Assembly: GCA_963730735.1 (NCBI GenBank)
Contig: CAVSSX010000007.1
Span: forward strand, 1,612,001-1,676,000
Length of the DNA stretch: 64,000 nt
Source: CAVSSX01 sp963730735
GTDB lineage: Bacteria > Actinomycetota > Acidimicrobiia > Acidimicrobiales > RAAP-2
Reading direction: 5' to 3'
Shown: positions 43,591 to 52,663 of the stretch, in pieces
How positions within the stretch are numbered: the stretch's first letter is position 1
Layout of the letters: each line of letters begins with the position of its first letter
The notes under the pieces: generated by a model
What the model saw: only the letters and a program-made list of their open reading frames with translations
What the model was told of the DNA's origin: nothing
The model's database searches: none
Program-made: the position numbers and the translations under genes

Positions 43591-45705
43591 GTGACGATCA
43601 CCACCGAGCGCGGCCCGACCGGGTCCCCCGTCCCGGACGGTCCGACCGAGGTGGCCCCGCCCACCGTCGGGTCCGGGTCGACCGGAGGGGTCTGGAGCGA
43701 GCGAGTCCTACGCCTGGTGCGCGGCCGTCCGGCGGACCCGGCCTGGGTCCGCCCGGCCGTGCTCGTCCTGCTGGCCCTCACCGCCGTCCTCTACCTCGTC
43801 GACCTCGGCGCCTCGGGCTGGGCCAACTCCTTCTACGCCGCCGCCGTCCAGGCCGGATCGACGAGCTGGAAGGCCTTCTTCTTCGGGTCCTCCGACGCGT
43901 CGAACTTCATCACCGTGGACAAGCCGCCGGCCGCCCTGTGGGTCATGGACCTGTCGGCCCGGGCGTTCGGGCTCAACGCCTGGAGCCTGTTGGTCCCCCA
44001 GGCCCTGGAGGGCGTGGCCGCCGTCGGCGTGCTCTACGTCACCGTGCGCCGGTGGCTCTCCCCGCAGGCCGGCCTGTTGGCCGGGGCGGTGCTCGCCCTC
44101 ACGCCGGTGGCCGCCCTCATGTTCCGGTTCAACAACCCCGACGCCCTCCTCGTCCTGCTGCTCACCCTGGCCGCCTACGCCACCCTGCGGGCGGTGGAGT
44201 CGAGCAGGACCTGGTGGCTGGTGCTGGCCGGGTCCCTCGTCGGGCTGGGCTTCTTGACCAAGATGCTCCAGGCACTGGTCATCGTGCCCGTCCTCGCCGG
44301 CGTCTACCTCCTGGCGGCGTCGCCGCCGTGGTGGCGACGGGTCCGCCAGCTGTGCTGGGCGGGGGTCGCCCTGGTCGTGGCTGGCGGCTGGTGGGTCGCC
44401 GTGGTCCAACTGATCCCGGCGGCCGACCGCCCCTACATCGGCGGGTCCCAGGACAACAACCTGCTCAACCTGATCTTCGGGTACAACGGCTTCGGCCGGC
44501 TGACCGGGAACGAGGCGGGCAGCGTCGGCGGCGGGGGACAGGGGACCGGTCGGTGGGGACCGACGGGCCTCTTCCGGCTCTTCGAGTCCGACATGGGCGG
44601 GCAGATCTCCTGGCTGATCCCGGCCGCCCTCGTCCTGCTGGCCGCCGCCCTGTGGCTGACCCGTCGGGCCCCCCGAACCGACCTGCCCCGAGCCGTCCTG
44701 GTCGTCTTCGGCGGTTGGCTGGTGCTCACCGGACTGCTCTTCAGCTTCTCGGCCGGGATCATCCACCCCTACTACACGGTGGCCTTGGCCCCGGCGGTGG
44801 GGGCCCTGGTCGGGGCGGGGGCGTGGATCCTGTGGTCCCGACGCGACCAGCTGTTCGCCCGGCTGGCCCTGGGCGTGGCCGTCGCCGCCACAGCCGTCTG
44901 GTCGTTCGTGCTGCTGGACCGGACGCCGACGTGGTACCCGGGGCTGCGCGACGTGGTGCTGGTGGGCGGGCTGGCGGCGGCGCTGGCGCTGGCCGTGGTC
45001 CCCCGTGGGCGGGGCCGGCTGGGCATCGGGGTGGCGCTGGCGGCCGTGGTCCTGGGCCTCGCCGCCCCGGCGGCGTACTCGATCGAGACGGCCGCCACCC
45101 CCCACCGCGGGGCCATCCCGTCGGCCGGGCCGGCGGTGACCGCCGGGTTCGGGGCCTTCCCCGGCGGCGGCGGGTTCGGTGGCTTCGGTGGCTTCGGCGG
45201 TGGTGGTGGCGGTGGTCGGCCGGCGACCGCCCCGGGTGGGGCGGCGCCGGCCGGGGCGACCCGCAACGGTCCTGGGCCGGGTGCCTCGGGCCGCCCCGGT
45301 GGCCAGGGGTTCGGCGGTGGTGGGGGCGGTGCCATCGGCAACCTGTTGAACGGCAGCACCCCGAGCGCGGCGCTGACGACCTTGCTCGACCAGGGGGCCG
45401 CCGGGTACACGTGGGTGGCCGCCACCGTGGGCTCCAACTCGGCCGCCGGCTACCAGCTGGCCACCGACCACCCGGTCATGGCCATCGGGGGGTTCAACGG
45501 CACCGACCCGGCACCGACGCTGGCCCAGTTCACCGCGTGGGTGGCCGCCGGCCGGATCCACTACTTCATCGCCGGTGGCACCGGGGCCGGCTCGTCCGAC
45601 GACGCCTCGGCCATCACCACCTGGGTCGAGGACCACTTCACGGCCACCACGGTGGGCGGCACGACCGTCTACGACCTGACGACCCCCAGGTCGACCACCG
45701 GCTGA
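43591..45705 (+). CDS. Glycosyltransferase family 39 (ArnT-like) membrane mannosyl/arabinosyltransferase
   Basis: This protein of about 704 residues is a GT39/PMT-type membrane glycosyltransferase. The N-terminal cytosolic tail is followed by about 11 helices; the first extracytoplasmic loop contains NSFYAAAVQAGSTSWKAFFF and FITVDKPPAALWVMDLSARA, the conserved Asp/Glu plus DKPP motif of the ArnT/YycA-type group. A flexible Gly-rich segment (about 60 residues with GGGGGGGRPATAPGG repeats) links the membrane part to a C-terminal soluble domain of about 130 residues that ends in GGTTVYDLTTPRSTTG. It presumably moves a polyprenyl-phosphate sugar to an extracytoplasmic acceptor. GTG 43591 is chosen over an upstream start because the upstream codons are shadow sequence of the aroG end. 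Confidence 0.82.
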   Translation: MTITTERGPTGSPVPDGPTEVAPPTVGSGSTGGVWSERVLRLVRGRPADPAWVRPAVLVLLALTAVLYLVDLGASGWANSFYAAAVQAGSTSWKAFFFGSSDASNFITVDKPPAALWVMDLSARAFGLNAWSLLVPQALEGVAAVGVLYVTVRRWLSPQAGLLAGAVLALTPVAALMFRFNNPDALLVLLLTLAAYATLRAVESSRTWWLVLAGSLVGLGFLTKMLQALVIVPVLAGVYLLAASPPWWRRVRQLCWAGVALVVAGGWWVAVVQLIPAADRPYIGGSQDNNLLNLIFGYNGFGRLTGNEAGSVGGGGQGTGRWGPTGLFRLFESDMGGQISWLIPAALVLLAAALWLTRRAPRTDLPRAVLVVFGGWLVLTGLLFSFSAGIIHPYYTVALAPAVGALVGAGAWILWSRRDQLFARLALGVAVAATAVWSFVLLDRTPTWYPGLRDVVLVGGLAAALALAVVPRGRGRLGIGVALAAVVLGLAAPAAYSIETAATPHRGAIPSAGPAVTAGFGAFPGGGGFGGFGGFGGGGGGGRPATAPGGAAPAGATRNGPGPGASGRPGGQGFGGGGGGAIGNLLNGSTPSAALTTLLDQGAAGYTWVAATVGSNSAAGYQLATDHPVMAIGGFNGTDPAPTLAQFTAWVAAGRIHYFIAGGTGAGSSDDASAITTWVEDHFTATTVGGTTVYDLTTPRSTTG

Positions 45706-45802
45706 CCGGTCGGCCCCTCGGGCCGACCCCCTCCCGGCTCACCTAGGCTGGCGACGTTCATCGGAGGGGTGGGGACCGATCCCCACCGGGAAAGGCAGGG
45801 TC

Positions 45803-46306
45803 ATGAACGAGAGCGATCGGGACCTGGCGGCGCTGGCATTGCGGCTGTCGATCGGGCCGATGCTGATCGCCCACGGCACCAACAAGGTCATGGGCGCCGG
45901 CGGCCTGGAGGGCACCACCGGCTGGTTCGACAGCCTTGGGCTCCAACCAGCGTGGTTGCACGCTCGCCTGGCCGCGGCCACCGAGATCGGCGCCGGCACC
46001 CTGATGACCCTGGGTGTCGCCGACCCCCTCCCGAGCGCCGCCGTCATCGGCCTCATGGCCACCGCCGCCGCCACCGACCACCGGGGCAAGGGCTTCTTCG
46101 TCTTCAAGGGCGGGTGGGAGTACACGGCGATCGTGGCCGCCGCCTCGGTGGCGCTGGCCGCCCTGGGCAGCGGCCGGTGGTCGCTCGGTGGTCTCGGGAA
46201 CCGGCGCCGGCGTCGAGGCGGCAAGGCAGCGGCCTTCGCCGCCGCCTTCGGCGTGCTCAACGCGGCCGGGCTGCTCGCCGCCACCTATCGACCCTCTTCA
46301 GACTGA
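45803..46306 (+). CDS. DoxX family membrane protein
   Basis: A 167-residue four-helix membrane protein of the DoxX/DoxD group. Visible features are LALRLSIGPMLIAHGTNKVM, ATEIGAGTLMTLGVADPLPS, and TDHRGKGFFVFKGGWEYTAI. The HG pair in the first helix and the GKGFF loop are family hallmarks. A role in thiol or sulfur redox homeostasis has been proposed for DoxX proteins, but the function here is not known. The basic segment NRRRRRGGKAAA precedes the last helix. Its stop overlaps the convergent metallopeptidase by 9 nt. Confidence 0.85.
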   Translation: MNESDRDLAALALRLSIGPMLIAHGTNKVMGAGGLEGTTGWFDSLGLQPAWLHARLAAATEIGAGTLMTLGVADPLPSAAVIGLMATAAATDHRGKGFFVFKGGWEYTAIVAAASVALAALGSGRWSLGGLGNRRRRRGGKAAAFAAAFGVLNAAGLLAATYRPSSD

Positions 46307-47401
46307 GGTCAACACCCGGGCGTCGTCGGGCGGGGCGCCGGCTTGCCGCACCAGCCGGTCCACCAGTTCGAGCTTGGCCATGACCGTGGGGGCCAGGACG
46401 AACGGGTAGAGGTCGTCGTGCCCCATGGAGCGGTTGATTTCGTTCAGGACGTAGGTCAACGGCAGCCACTGGTCGATGATGTCGGAGAAGCGGGGGGTGG
46501 ACGCCCCCTGGTCGACGGCCCGCAGGATCCGGGGGTCGGGGAGGATCTCCTCGCGACCGGGCAGGGTCACTCGCATGCCGAACGCCCCGGCGGTCTGCAG
46601 GGTGTCGAGGACGTGGAGGTAGTGGGCGAACGTCTCGGCCCAGTCCTCGAACGGGTGCATGGTGGCGTAGGCGCTCACGAAGTCGTCCTGCCACCCGGAC
46701 GGTGGCCCGCCGTCGTAGTGCCGGGCGATGGCCTCGCCGTAGTCGGCCCGCTCGTCGCCGAACAGGGCCCGGCACGCCTCGAGGTCGTCGGGCCGGGTGA
46801 CGATCACCGGCCAGTAGTAGTGCCCGATCTCGTGCCGGAAGTGCCCGAGCAGGGTGCGGTAGGGCTCGGCCAGTTGCTGGCGCAGCTCCTCTCGGTGCGG
46901 GTCGTCGGCTTCGGCCAGGTCCAGCGTGATGACCCCGTCGTCGTGGCCGGTCACCACCTTCGAGCGGGTGCTCGACTCGAGGTCGAAGGTCACGCCCCGG
47001 CCGGCGGCTTCGTCACGGGGCTCGACGGGTAGGCCGAGCTCGGCCAGCTCGAAGACCAGGCGTCGTTTCGCCGCTTCGGCCTCGACCAGCCAGGAGCGAC
47101 CGGTGGTGTCGTCCTCCGCCGGGACGGTGCGGGTGAGGTGGCACGACAGGCAGCGCCGTGGCAGCTCGTCCTCCTCCGAGGCGACCATCCAGTTACACCC
47201 GACCATCTCGTGGTTGGCGCAGCGACGCCACCGGGTGGTGCCGTCGTCGAGGAGGGTGAACTCGTCGGGGGCGGGGCCGGCCACCAGGGTGAGCACGGCC
47301 CGGCGCTCGGGGACGTAGCCGAGCGGCGCACCGCACCCGAGGCACACCGAATTCTCGAAGAACACCAGTTGTCGACAGGAGTCACAGACGAACGCGTGCA
47401 C
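46298..47401 (-). CDS. Zinc-ribbon putative zinc-binding metallopeptidase
   Basis: A 367-residue protein. The N-terminal zinc ribbon is CDSCRQLVFFENSVCLGCG (Cys6, Cys9, Cys20, Cys23). A second Cys/His cluster follows (CANHEMVGCN and CLSCH), and the catalytic HExxH is FRHEIGHYYWPV (His190, Glu191, His194) with Glu256 in DWAETFAHYLH as likely third ligand. This arrangement is that of the large bacterial metallopeptidase family annotated as Peptidase_Mx. Physiological substrate is unknown. Start ATG 47401; the divergent hypothetical gene begins about 105 nt away. Confidence 0.86.
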   Translation of the reverse strand: MHAFVCDSCRQLVFFENSVCLGCGAPLGYVPERRAVLTLVAGPAPDEFTLLDDGTTRWRRCANHEMVGCNWMVASEEDELPRRCLSCHLTRTVPAEDDTTGRSWLVEAEAAKRRLVFELAELGLPVEPRDEAAGRGVTFDLESSTRSKVVTGHDDGVITLDLAEADDPHREELRQQLAEPYRTLLGHFRHEIGHYYWPVIVTRPDDLEACRALFGDERADYGEAIARHYDGGPPSGWQDDFVSAYATMHPFEDWAETFAHYLHVLDTLQTAGAFGMRVTLPGREEILPDPRILRAVDQGASTPRFSDIIDQWLPLTYVLNEINRSMGHDDLYPFVLAPTVMAKLELVDRLVRQAGAPPDDARVLTSV

Positions 47402-47505
47402 GGGTGCACCACTTTCTCGACGAGGGATCCTCCGGGGCGCCGGTGCCGGTCCGACACCGGGCCGGGCGCGGGTGGAACGTGGCGCCTGGACCCGCAGTAG
47501 ACACT

Positions 47506-47991
47506 ATGCCCATGCCCGGCTCACCCGAACGGTTCGAATTCGACGGGGGCGACCCGTCGAGGGTGGTGGCGCGGCTCGAGGCCCTGGTGGCCGCCCGCCA
47601 GGGTTGGTGCAACCTCCTGCCGGGGGTCGTCGACGAGGACGACGACCGGCGGCCGACGGTGCAGATGCCGCTGGCGGCGATGTTCGGCACCCGGACCACC
47701 GGCGTGGCCATGGGCACGATCATGGCCCCGCACGGCCGCCGTTCGTCGTTCCTCACCGTGGGCCTCCTGCACCCCCGGGGACGGCGGGTGGTGGCCCAGC
47801 TGGCCGAGCTGGGCTTCCCCCTCGGGACCGGCTGGCGGGTGACCCAGGACCACGCCCGACGCGGTCTGGTTGTCGAGGTCCCGGCCGACCAGGACCTCGA
47901 GGCCCTGGTCCGGTGGCTGGTCGGGGCCGGGGCGGCGGTGTGCACGGTGCCGCTGACCGGGGCCTGGCAAGCCGAGGTCCACCCCGGCTGA
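47506..47991 (+). CDS. Conserved hypothetical protein
   Basis: A 161-residue soluble protein. I do not recognise a family. Internal features are MFGTRTTGVAMGTIMAPHGR, FLTVGLLHPRGRRVVAQLAE and the final strands AAVCTVPLTGAWQAEV, giving an alpha/beta pattern. ATG 47506 (M-P-M-P) is used, and ATG 47512 is equally possible. It is convergent with the nitroreductase gene, 16 nt away. Function unknown. Confidence 0.55.
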   Translation: MPMPGSPERFEFDGGDPSRVVARLEALVAARQGWCNLLPGVVDEDDDRRPTVQMPLAAMFGTRTTGVAMGTIMAPHGRRSSFLTVGLLHPRGRRVVAQLAELGFPLGTGWRVTQDHARRGLVVEVPADQDLEALVRWLVGAGAAVCTVPLTGAWQAEVHPG

Positions 47992-48007
47992 GCTTCCCGG
48001 CCGAGGG

Positions 48008-48703
48008 TCAGGTGGCCGTGAGCGGCGGCCCGTCGAACCGGTCCAGCGTGGCGAACGCCTCGACCGGGCGTCGGGTGAGACGCCCGGCGGGACGTACCGG
48101 GCGGCCGAGGGCCACCAGCCCGGCCACGGCGAAGACGTCGTCCACCCCGAAGAGGGCGGTGACCCGGTCCTCGGACCGGATCGGCATGGTGGTCAGGACC
48201 CCGCCGAGCCCCTCGTCGCGGGCGGCCAGTAGCAGGCTCCAGACGAAGGGATAGACGGACGCCCCGCCGGCGAAGGTGTAGCGGTCGTGGTCCCGGTCGA
48301 CCGCCGCCAGCACCCGCAGGTCGGCCAGCACCAGCAGGAGCACGGGTACCTCGTCGAGGTGCTCGGCGAAGCCGCCCGGGCCCTCGGCGGCCCGCCGGGC
48401 GATCGCCGGCGCCTCGGTGAGGGCCCGGCGCTCGGCGTCGGTGTCGGTCACCGGGGCCCACGGGCACAGTCCCGCCGCCGACTGGGCCAGGTACTCGTAC
48501 CAGCCCTCGAGGTAGAGGTCCCGCAACGCTCGCCGGGTCGCCGGGTCCTTCACCACGATGACCCGCCAACCCTGGCGGTTGCCGCCGCTCGGGGCGAACC
48601 GGGCGGTGTCGAGGATCCGGTAGACGGTGGCGTCGGGGACGGCCTCGTCGGCGAACTGGCGCACCGACCCGGTGGTGCGCAGGGTGGTCGAGAGGTCGCT
48701 CAC
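48008..48703 (-). CDS. Nitroreductase family protein
   Basis: A 231-residue FMN-binding nitroreductase. Signature parts are TTGSVRQFADEAVPDATVYR (phosphate-binding Arg), FAPSGGNRQGWRVIVVKD, and the C-terminal LLAARDEGLGGVLTTMP and VAGLVALGRPVRPAGRLTRR. I start at GTG 48703, which gives SDLSTTLRTTG; the long upstream extension is Pro/Arg-rich shadow sequence. It is 16 nt downstream of the ABM gene on the same strand. Substrate not predictable. Confidence 0.85.
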   Translation of the reverse strand: MSDLSTTLRTTGSVRQFADEAVPDATVYRILDTARFAPSGGNRQGWRVIVVKDPATRRALRDLYLEGWYEYLAQSAAGLCPWAPVTDTDAERRALTEAPAIARRAAEGPGGFAEHLDEVPVLLLVLADLRVLAAVDRDHDRYTFAGGASVYPFVWSLLLAARDEGLGGVLTTMPIRSEDRVTALFGVDDVFAVAGLVALGRPVRPAGRLTRRPVEAFATLDRFDGPPLTAT

Positions 48704-48719
48704 CGTGGGCGGCGGCTCG

Positions 48720-49061
48720 TCATCGCGGTCCCTGGCCGGCGCCGCTACCGGAGAGGTCCACGACGTCGTAGGACCACAGCTCGCTGTGGGCGGCCACCGG
48801 CGCACCGTCCTTGGCCGGCGCGCCGGCACCCCGGTGGCCGTGGGCGAAGGCCGGCGAGGTGGTCCAGGCCACGAAGGAGGCCTCGTCGGCCCACCTCGTG
48901 ATGACCAGCCAGGTGTCGCGGTCGTCGGTCGGTCGGAGGAGCTCGAACCCCTCGAACCCCTCGGCGTCGTCGACGGCCCCGGCCCGGGCGGCGAACCGGT
49001 AGGCCAGCTCGTCGCCCTGGCCCGGTTGGACGGTGATGGCGTTGATGCGGATGACGGTCAC
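48720..49061 (-). CDS. Antibiotic biosynthesis monooxygenase (ABM) domain protein
   Basis: A 113-residue ABM-superfamily protein. It begins VTVIRINAITVQPGQGDELA and continues DAEGFEGFELLRPTDDRDTW, then LVITRWADEASFVAWTTSPA, with the trailing FAHGHRGAGAPA. The pattern resembles the IsdG/MhuD-type heme-degrading group, where Asn, Trp and His form the heme site; here Trp is present in TRWADE and His in AHGH. A heme oxygenase role is possible but not proved. Start GTG 49061; it is 16 nt upstream of the nitroreductase. Confidence 0.75.
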   Translation of the reverse strand: MTVIRINAITVQPGQGDELAYRFAARAGAVDDAEGFEGFELLRPTDDRDTWLVITRWADEASFVAWTTSPAFAHGHRGAGAPAKDGAPVAAHSELWSYDVVDLSGSGAGQGPR

Positions 49062-49223
49062 GCCACCATCATCCCCCTCCGGGGTCGGCCGGCCAACTCG
49101 CAGTGCCAACTGGCGACCGGTCCGCCGGACCGACCGGGGCGTCCCGAGGCCCGACCGAGGTCCCGCCGCCCCTCCCTACGATGGGGGCGAGCCGGGAGCG
49201 CCGGCCCGACGAGGGGAGTGTGG

Positions 49224-50039
49224 ATGAGCAAGGTGTGGTTGATCACCGGGGCGTCGAAGGGGTTCGGCTGGGAGTGGGCGGACGCCGCCCTGGCCCGGGG
49301 CGACCGGGTGGCGGCCACGGCCCGCAAGCCCGAGACGCTCGACGGGCTGGTCGAGACCTACGGGGACGCCGTCCTGCCGCTCCAGCTCGACGTCACCGAC
49401 CGTGACCGCGACTTCGAGGTTGTCCAGCAGGCCGCCGCGCACTTCGGAGCCCTCGACATCGTGGTCAACAACGCCGGCTACGGCCACTTCGGGATGATCG
49501 AGGAGCTGACCGAGGAGGAGGTCCGGTCGCAGCTGGAGACCAACTTCTTCGGGGCGCTCTGGGTCACCCAGGCGGCGCTGCCGATCCTGCGGGCCCAGGG
49601 GTCCGGTCACGTCATCCAGGTCTCGAGCATCGGTGGCATCAGCGCCTTCCCGACCGTCGGCGCCTACCACGCCTCGAAGTGGGCCCTCGAGGGCTTCTCG
49701 CAGGCCCTGGCGGCCGAGGTGGCGGACTTCGGCATCCACGTCACCCTGATCGAGCCCGGCGGGTTCTCGACCGACTGGGCCGGTCCGTCGGCCCGGCGCA
49801 GCGAGGAGCTCCCGGCCTATGCCGCCGTGCGAGCGGCCCGCGGCGTCCGACCCGCCGGCCCGCCCGGGGACCCGGTGGCCACCCGGGGGGCCCTGATGAA
49901 GGTCGTCGACGCCGACCCGCCGCCCCTGCGGGTCTTCTTCGGCATCCCGCCGCTCGAGATCGCCACCCGGGACTACGAGTCGCGTCTGGCCCTGTGGCGG
50001 GAGTGGCAGCCGGTGGCGATCGAGGCCGCCGGCGGCTGA
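49224..50039 (+). CDS. SDR family oxidoreductase
   Basis: A 271-residue SDR of the type that handles ketones, sterols or fatty alcohols. Motifs are LITGASKGFGWEWADAALAR, RVAATARKPETLDGL, VVNNAGYGHFGMIEELTEEE, the catalytic Ser in QVSSIGGISA, and Tyr/Lys in YHASKWALEGFSQA, then VTLIEPGGFSTDWAGPSARR. Arg after strand 2 (ARKPETL) favours NADP. ATG 49224 follows GAGGGGAG. It begins the plus-strand run that includes the sulfatase and two more SDR genes. Confidence 0.88.
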   Translation: MSKVWLITGASKGFGWEWADAALARGDRVAATARKPETLDGLVETYGDAVLPLQLDVTDRDRDFEVVQQAAAHFGALDIVVNNAGYGHFGMIEELTEEEVRSQLETNFFGALWVTQAALPILRAQGSGHVIQVSSIGGISAFPTVGAYHASKWALEGFSQALAAEVADFGIHVTLIEPGGFSTDWAGPSARRSEELPAYAAVRAARGVRPAGPPGDPVATRGALMKVVDADPPPLRVFFGIPPLEIATRDYESRLALWREWQPVAIEAAGG

Positions 50040-50108
50040 CCGACCGGGTCCCGGAACGGCCGGCGACGACCGCTATCGTCACCCCGTCAGGCGACGGGTG
50101 GAGGGTTC

Positions 50109-51653
50109 GTGGACCGCAACGTGCTGTTCATCACGGTCGACCAGTGGCGGGGCGACTGCCTCTCGGCGCTGGGCCATCCCGTCCTCGAGACACCGGCCCT
50201 CGACCGGTTGGCGTCCCGGGGGGTGCTGTTCGCCAACCACTGGGCCAACGCCGCCCCGTGCGCCCCCTCGCGGGCGTGTCTCTACACGGGGACCTACCTG
50301 CACCACAACCGGGTCCTGCACAACGGGACCCCCCTCGACGACCGCTTCACCAACGTGGCCCGCTTGGCCCGGGGGGCCGGCTACGACCCGGTCCTGTTCG
50401 GCTACACCGACACCGCCCTCGACCCGAGGACCTTGGCCGCCGACGATCCGGCGCTCTTCGTCTACGAGGGCGTCCTGCCGGGCTTCCGGGCCCTGGTGGA
50501 CGACCCCTGGGAGGCCGGGAGCCCGGCCTGGGGTCGGTGGCTGGCCGACCGGGGGGTCGACGTCTCCTCGTCGGTCCAGGACCTCTACCTACCGATCCCC
50601 GGCTTTCCCGGGGCCGACGACCACGGGGCCACGTGGGCCCCGTGCCGGTTCGGGGCCGAACACTCCCAGACGGCCTTCCTGGTCGAGCAGGTGGTCGACT
50701 GGCTGGGTCGCCACGGCGGGTCGCCGTTCTTCGTCCATGCCTCGTTCATCCGGCCCCACCCGCCGCGACGCAACCCGGTCGGCTACCACGACCTCTACGA
50801 CGAGACCGACCTGCCCGACTTCGTGGGGGCGGCCACCCGGGAGGCCGAGGCGGCCCAGCACCCGTTGGCCGCCGGGGCGCTGCAGCTGCCGCAGAGCGCG
50901 GCGCCGGTCGACCCTCGGGATCGACGGCAGCTCCGGGCCACCTACTACGGCGCCCAGCGAGAGGTCGACGATCAGCTGGGGGTGCTGTTCGACTACCTGG
51001 CCTCGTCAGGGCTGGCCGAGTCCACTCTGGTCGTCCTCACGAGCGACCACGGCGAGATGGGCGGCGACCACTGGCTGATCGAGAAGCTCGGCTACTGGGA
51101 CGAGAGCTACCACGTGCCGTTGATCGTGGTCGATCCGACGGCCCGGGGCGACCGCACCCGGGGCACGGTGGTCGACGCCTTCACCGAGTCGGTCGACGTG
51201 CTGCCGACGATCTGCGACTGGCTGGGGATCGAGGTGCCGGCCCAGGCCGACGGTTGGTCGCTGGCCCCGTTCGTCGACCACGGGTCGGCCCCGGCGCACT
51301 GGCGGACCGAGGCCCACGTCGAGTGGGACTTCTCGGACCCGATGGACCGGGCGGCCGAACAGCTCCTCGGCGTGCCGATGAGCCACTGCTCGTTGGCCAT
51401 GGTCCGTGGGGCCGACCACAAGTACGTCCAGTTCGCCACCGAGCGCTCGGTGCTGCCGCCCCTGCTGTTCGACCTCGAGCGTGACCCGGCGCAGCTGGTC
51501 GACCTGGTCGCGGCCGGCGAGGCCGGCGACCGCGGCTGGCAGGCGGCCGAGCAGTTGCTGCAGTGGCGCATGCGCAACGACGACCGGACGCTGAGCGGGC
51601 AGCTGCTGACGGCGAGCCGGGGGCTGGTGACGGCCACCGACGACTGGCGCTGA
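50109..51653 (+). CDS. Sulfatase family hydrolase (phosphonate monoester hydrolase-like)
   Basis: A 514-residue arylsulfatase/PMH superfamily protein. Cys51 in PCAPSRACLYTG (CxPSR) is the residue converted to formylglycine by the anaerobic or FGE maturation pathway. Metal ligands are Asp11 in FITVDQWRGD and the Asp/His of VLTSDHGEMGGDHWLIEKLG. The PMH-like region WDESYHVPLIVVDP and MRGADHKYVQF follow. There is no signal peptide, so the enzyme is cytosolic. The substrate (sulfate, phosphonate or phosphodiester) is not resolved. GTG 50109 is supported by the conserved start DRNVLFITVDQW. Confidence 0.88.
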   Translation: MDRNVLFITVDQWRGDCLSALGHPVLETPALDRLASRGVLFANHWANAAPCAPSRACLYTGTYLHHNRVLHNGTPLDDRFTNVARLARGAGYDPVLFGYTDTALDPRTLAADDPALFVYEGVLPGFRALVDDPWEAGSPAWGRWLADRGVDVSSSVQDLYLPIPGFPGADDHGATWAPCRFGAEHSQTAFLVEQVVDWLGRHGGSPFFVHASFIRPHPPRRNPVGYHDLYDETDLPDFVGAATREAEAAQHPLAAGALQLPQSAAPVDPRDRRQLRATYYGAQREVDDQLGVLFDYLASSGLAESTLVVLTSDHGEMGGDHWLIEKLGYWDESYHVPLIVVDPTARGDRTRGTVVDAFTESVDVLPTICDWLGIEVPAQADGWSLAPFVDHGSAPAHWRTEAHVEWDFSDPMDRAAEQLLGVPMSHCSLAMVRGADHKYVQFATERSVLPPLLFDLERDPAQLVDLVAAGEAGDRGWQAAEQLLQWRMRNDDRTLSGQLLTASRGLVTATDDWR

Positions 51654-51727
51654 GCGCCCGGGGCGGTCGACCACCGGTAGGGTCGGGACGATCGGCCACC
51701 CGCCCGCGGTGGCCCGAAGGGTGCGGC

Positions 51728-52631
51728 ATGGCTCCGACGACGAAGGTTCCCGACATGTCCGGGCGGACGGTCGTCGTGACCGGGGCCAACTCGGGTATCG
51801 GCTTCGAGACGGCCAAGGCGCTCGTCGGGGCGGGGGCCCACACGGTGCTCACCGCCCGGGACCCGGAGAAGGGGCGGGCGGCGGTGGCGGCGATCACCCG
51901 GGCGACCGAGGGGTCGTCGGTGCCCGGGGGCCGGGCCGAGCTGGTGGTGTTCGACCTGGGCGACCTGTCGTCGGTGCGGGCCGGGGCGGAGGAGATCCTC
52001 GACCGGTGCCCCCGGCTGGACGTGCTGGTGAACAACGCCGGGGTCATCCTGTCGCAGCGCCAGGTGACGGTGGACGGCTTCGAGGCCACGTTCGCCGTGA
52101 ACCATCTGGGTCCGTTCCTCCTGACCCGGTTGCTCACCGACCGGTTGACGGCCGGCGGACCGGCCCGGGTGGTCACGGTGTCGTCCACCGCCCACAACCA
52201 GGCCCGCAAGGGTCTCGACTTCGACGACCTGCAGTCGACCGGGGCCTACGCCGGCATGCGCGTCTACGGGGCGGCCAAGCTGGCCAACATCCTCTTCACC
52301 ACCGAGCTGGCCCGGCGCCTGGCCGGGACCGGGGTGACGGCGAACTGCCTGCACCCCGGGGTCGTGGCCACCGGCTACGGCCGGGACGGCGACACCTCGG
52401 GCGTGGTCGCCCTCGGGTTGGCGCTGCATCAAACCCTTCATTCTCAGTCCCGAGAAGGGCGCCCGGACCTCGATCTACCTGGCGACCTCGCCGGAGGTGG
52501 CCACGACCACCGGCAAGTACTTCGTGAAGTGCAAGGAGCAGCAGCCGACGGCGGCGGCCCGCGACCCCGAGGCGGCCCGGCGGTTGTGGGAGGTCAGCGA
52601 GCAGCTGGTGGGGCTCCCGGCGGGGGCCTGA
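51728..52631 (+). CDS. SDR family oxidoreductase (retinol dehydrogenase-like), one frameshift
   Basis: The SDR has VVVTGANSGIGFETAKALVG, AHTVLTARDPEKGRAAV, VLVNNAGVILSQRQVTVDGF, FAVNHLGPFLLTRLLTDRL and VRVYGAAKLANILFTTELAR with Tyr/Lys of the RDH-like YxxxK (here YGAAK). After about 52425 the conserved end continues in the +1 frame: IKPFILSPEKGARTSIYLAT, then TGKYFVKCKEQQPTAAARDP, ending at TGA 52629-52631. The YFVKCKE ending is typical of retinol dehydrogenase-type SDRs. Its start is 74 nt after the sulfatase. Confidence 0.82.
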
Positions 52632-52650
52632 CCCGGCCCCGGACGGTCCC

Positions 52651-52656
52651 TACACT
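52651..52656 (+). promoter_or_regulatory. TANNNT -10 element, leaderless start
   Basis: TACACT at 52651-52656 ends 7 nt before the GTG at 52664, so the transcript would start at or just before the start codon. No ribosome-binding site separates them. Confidence 0.5.
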
Positions 52657-52663
52657 CGGCGGC

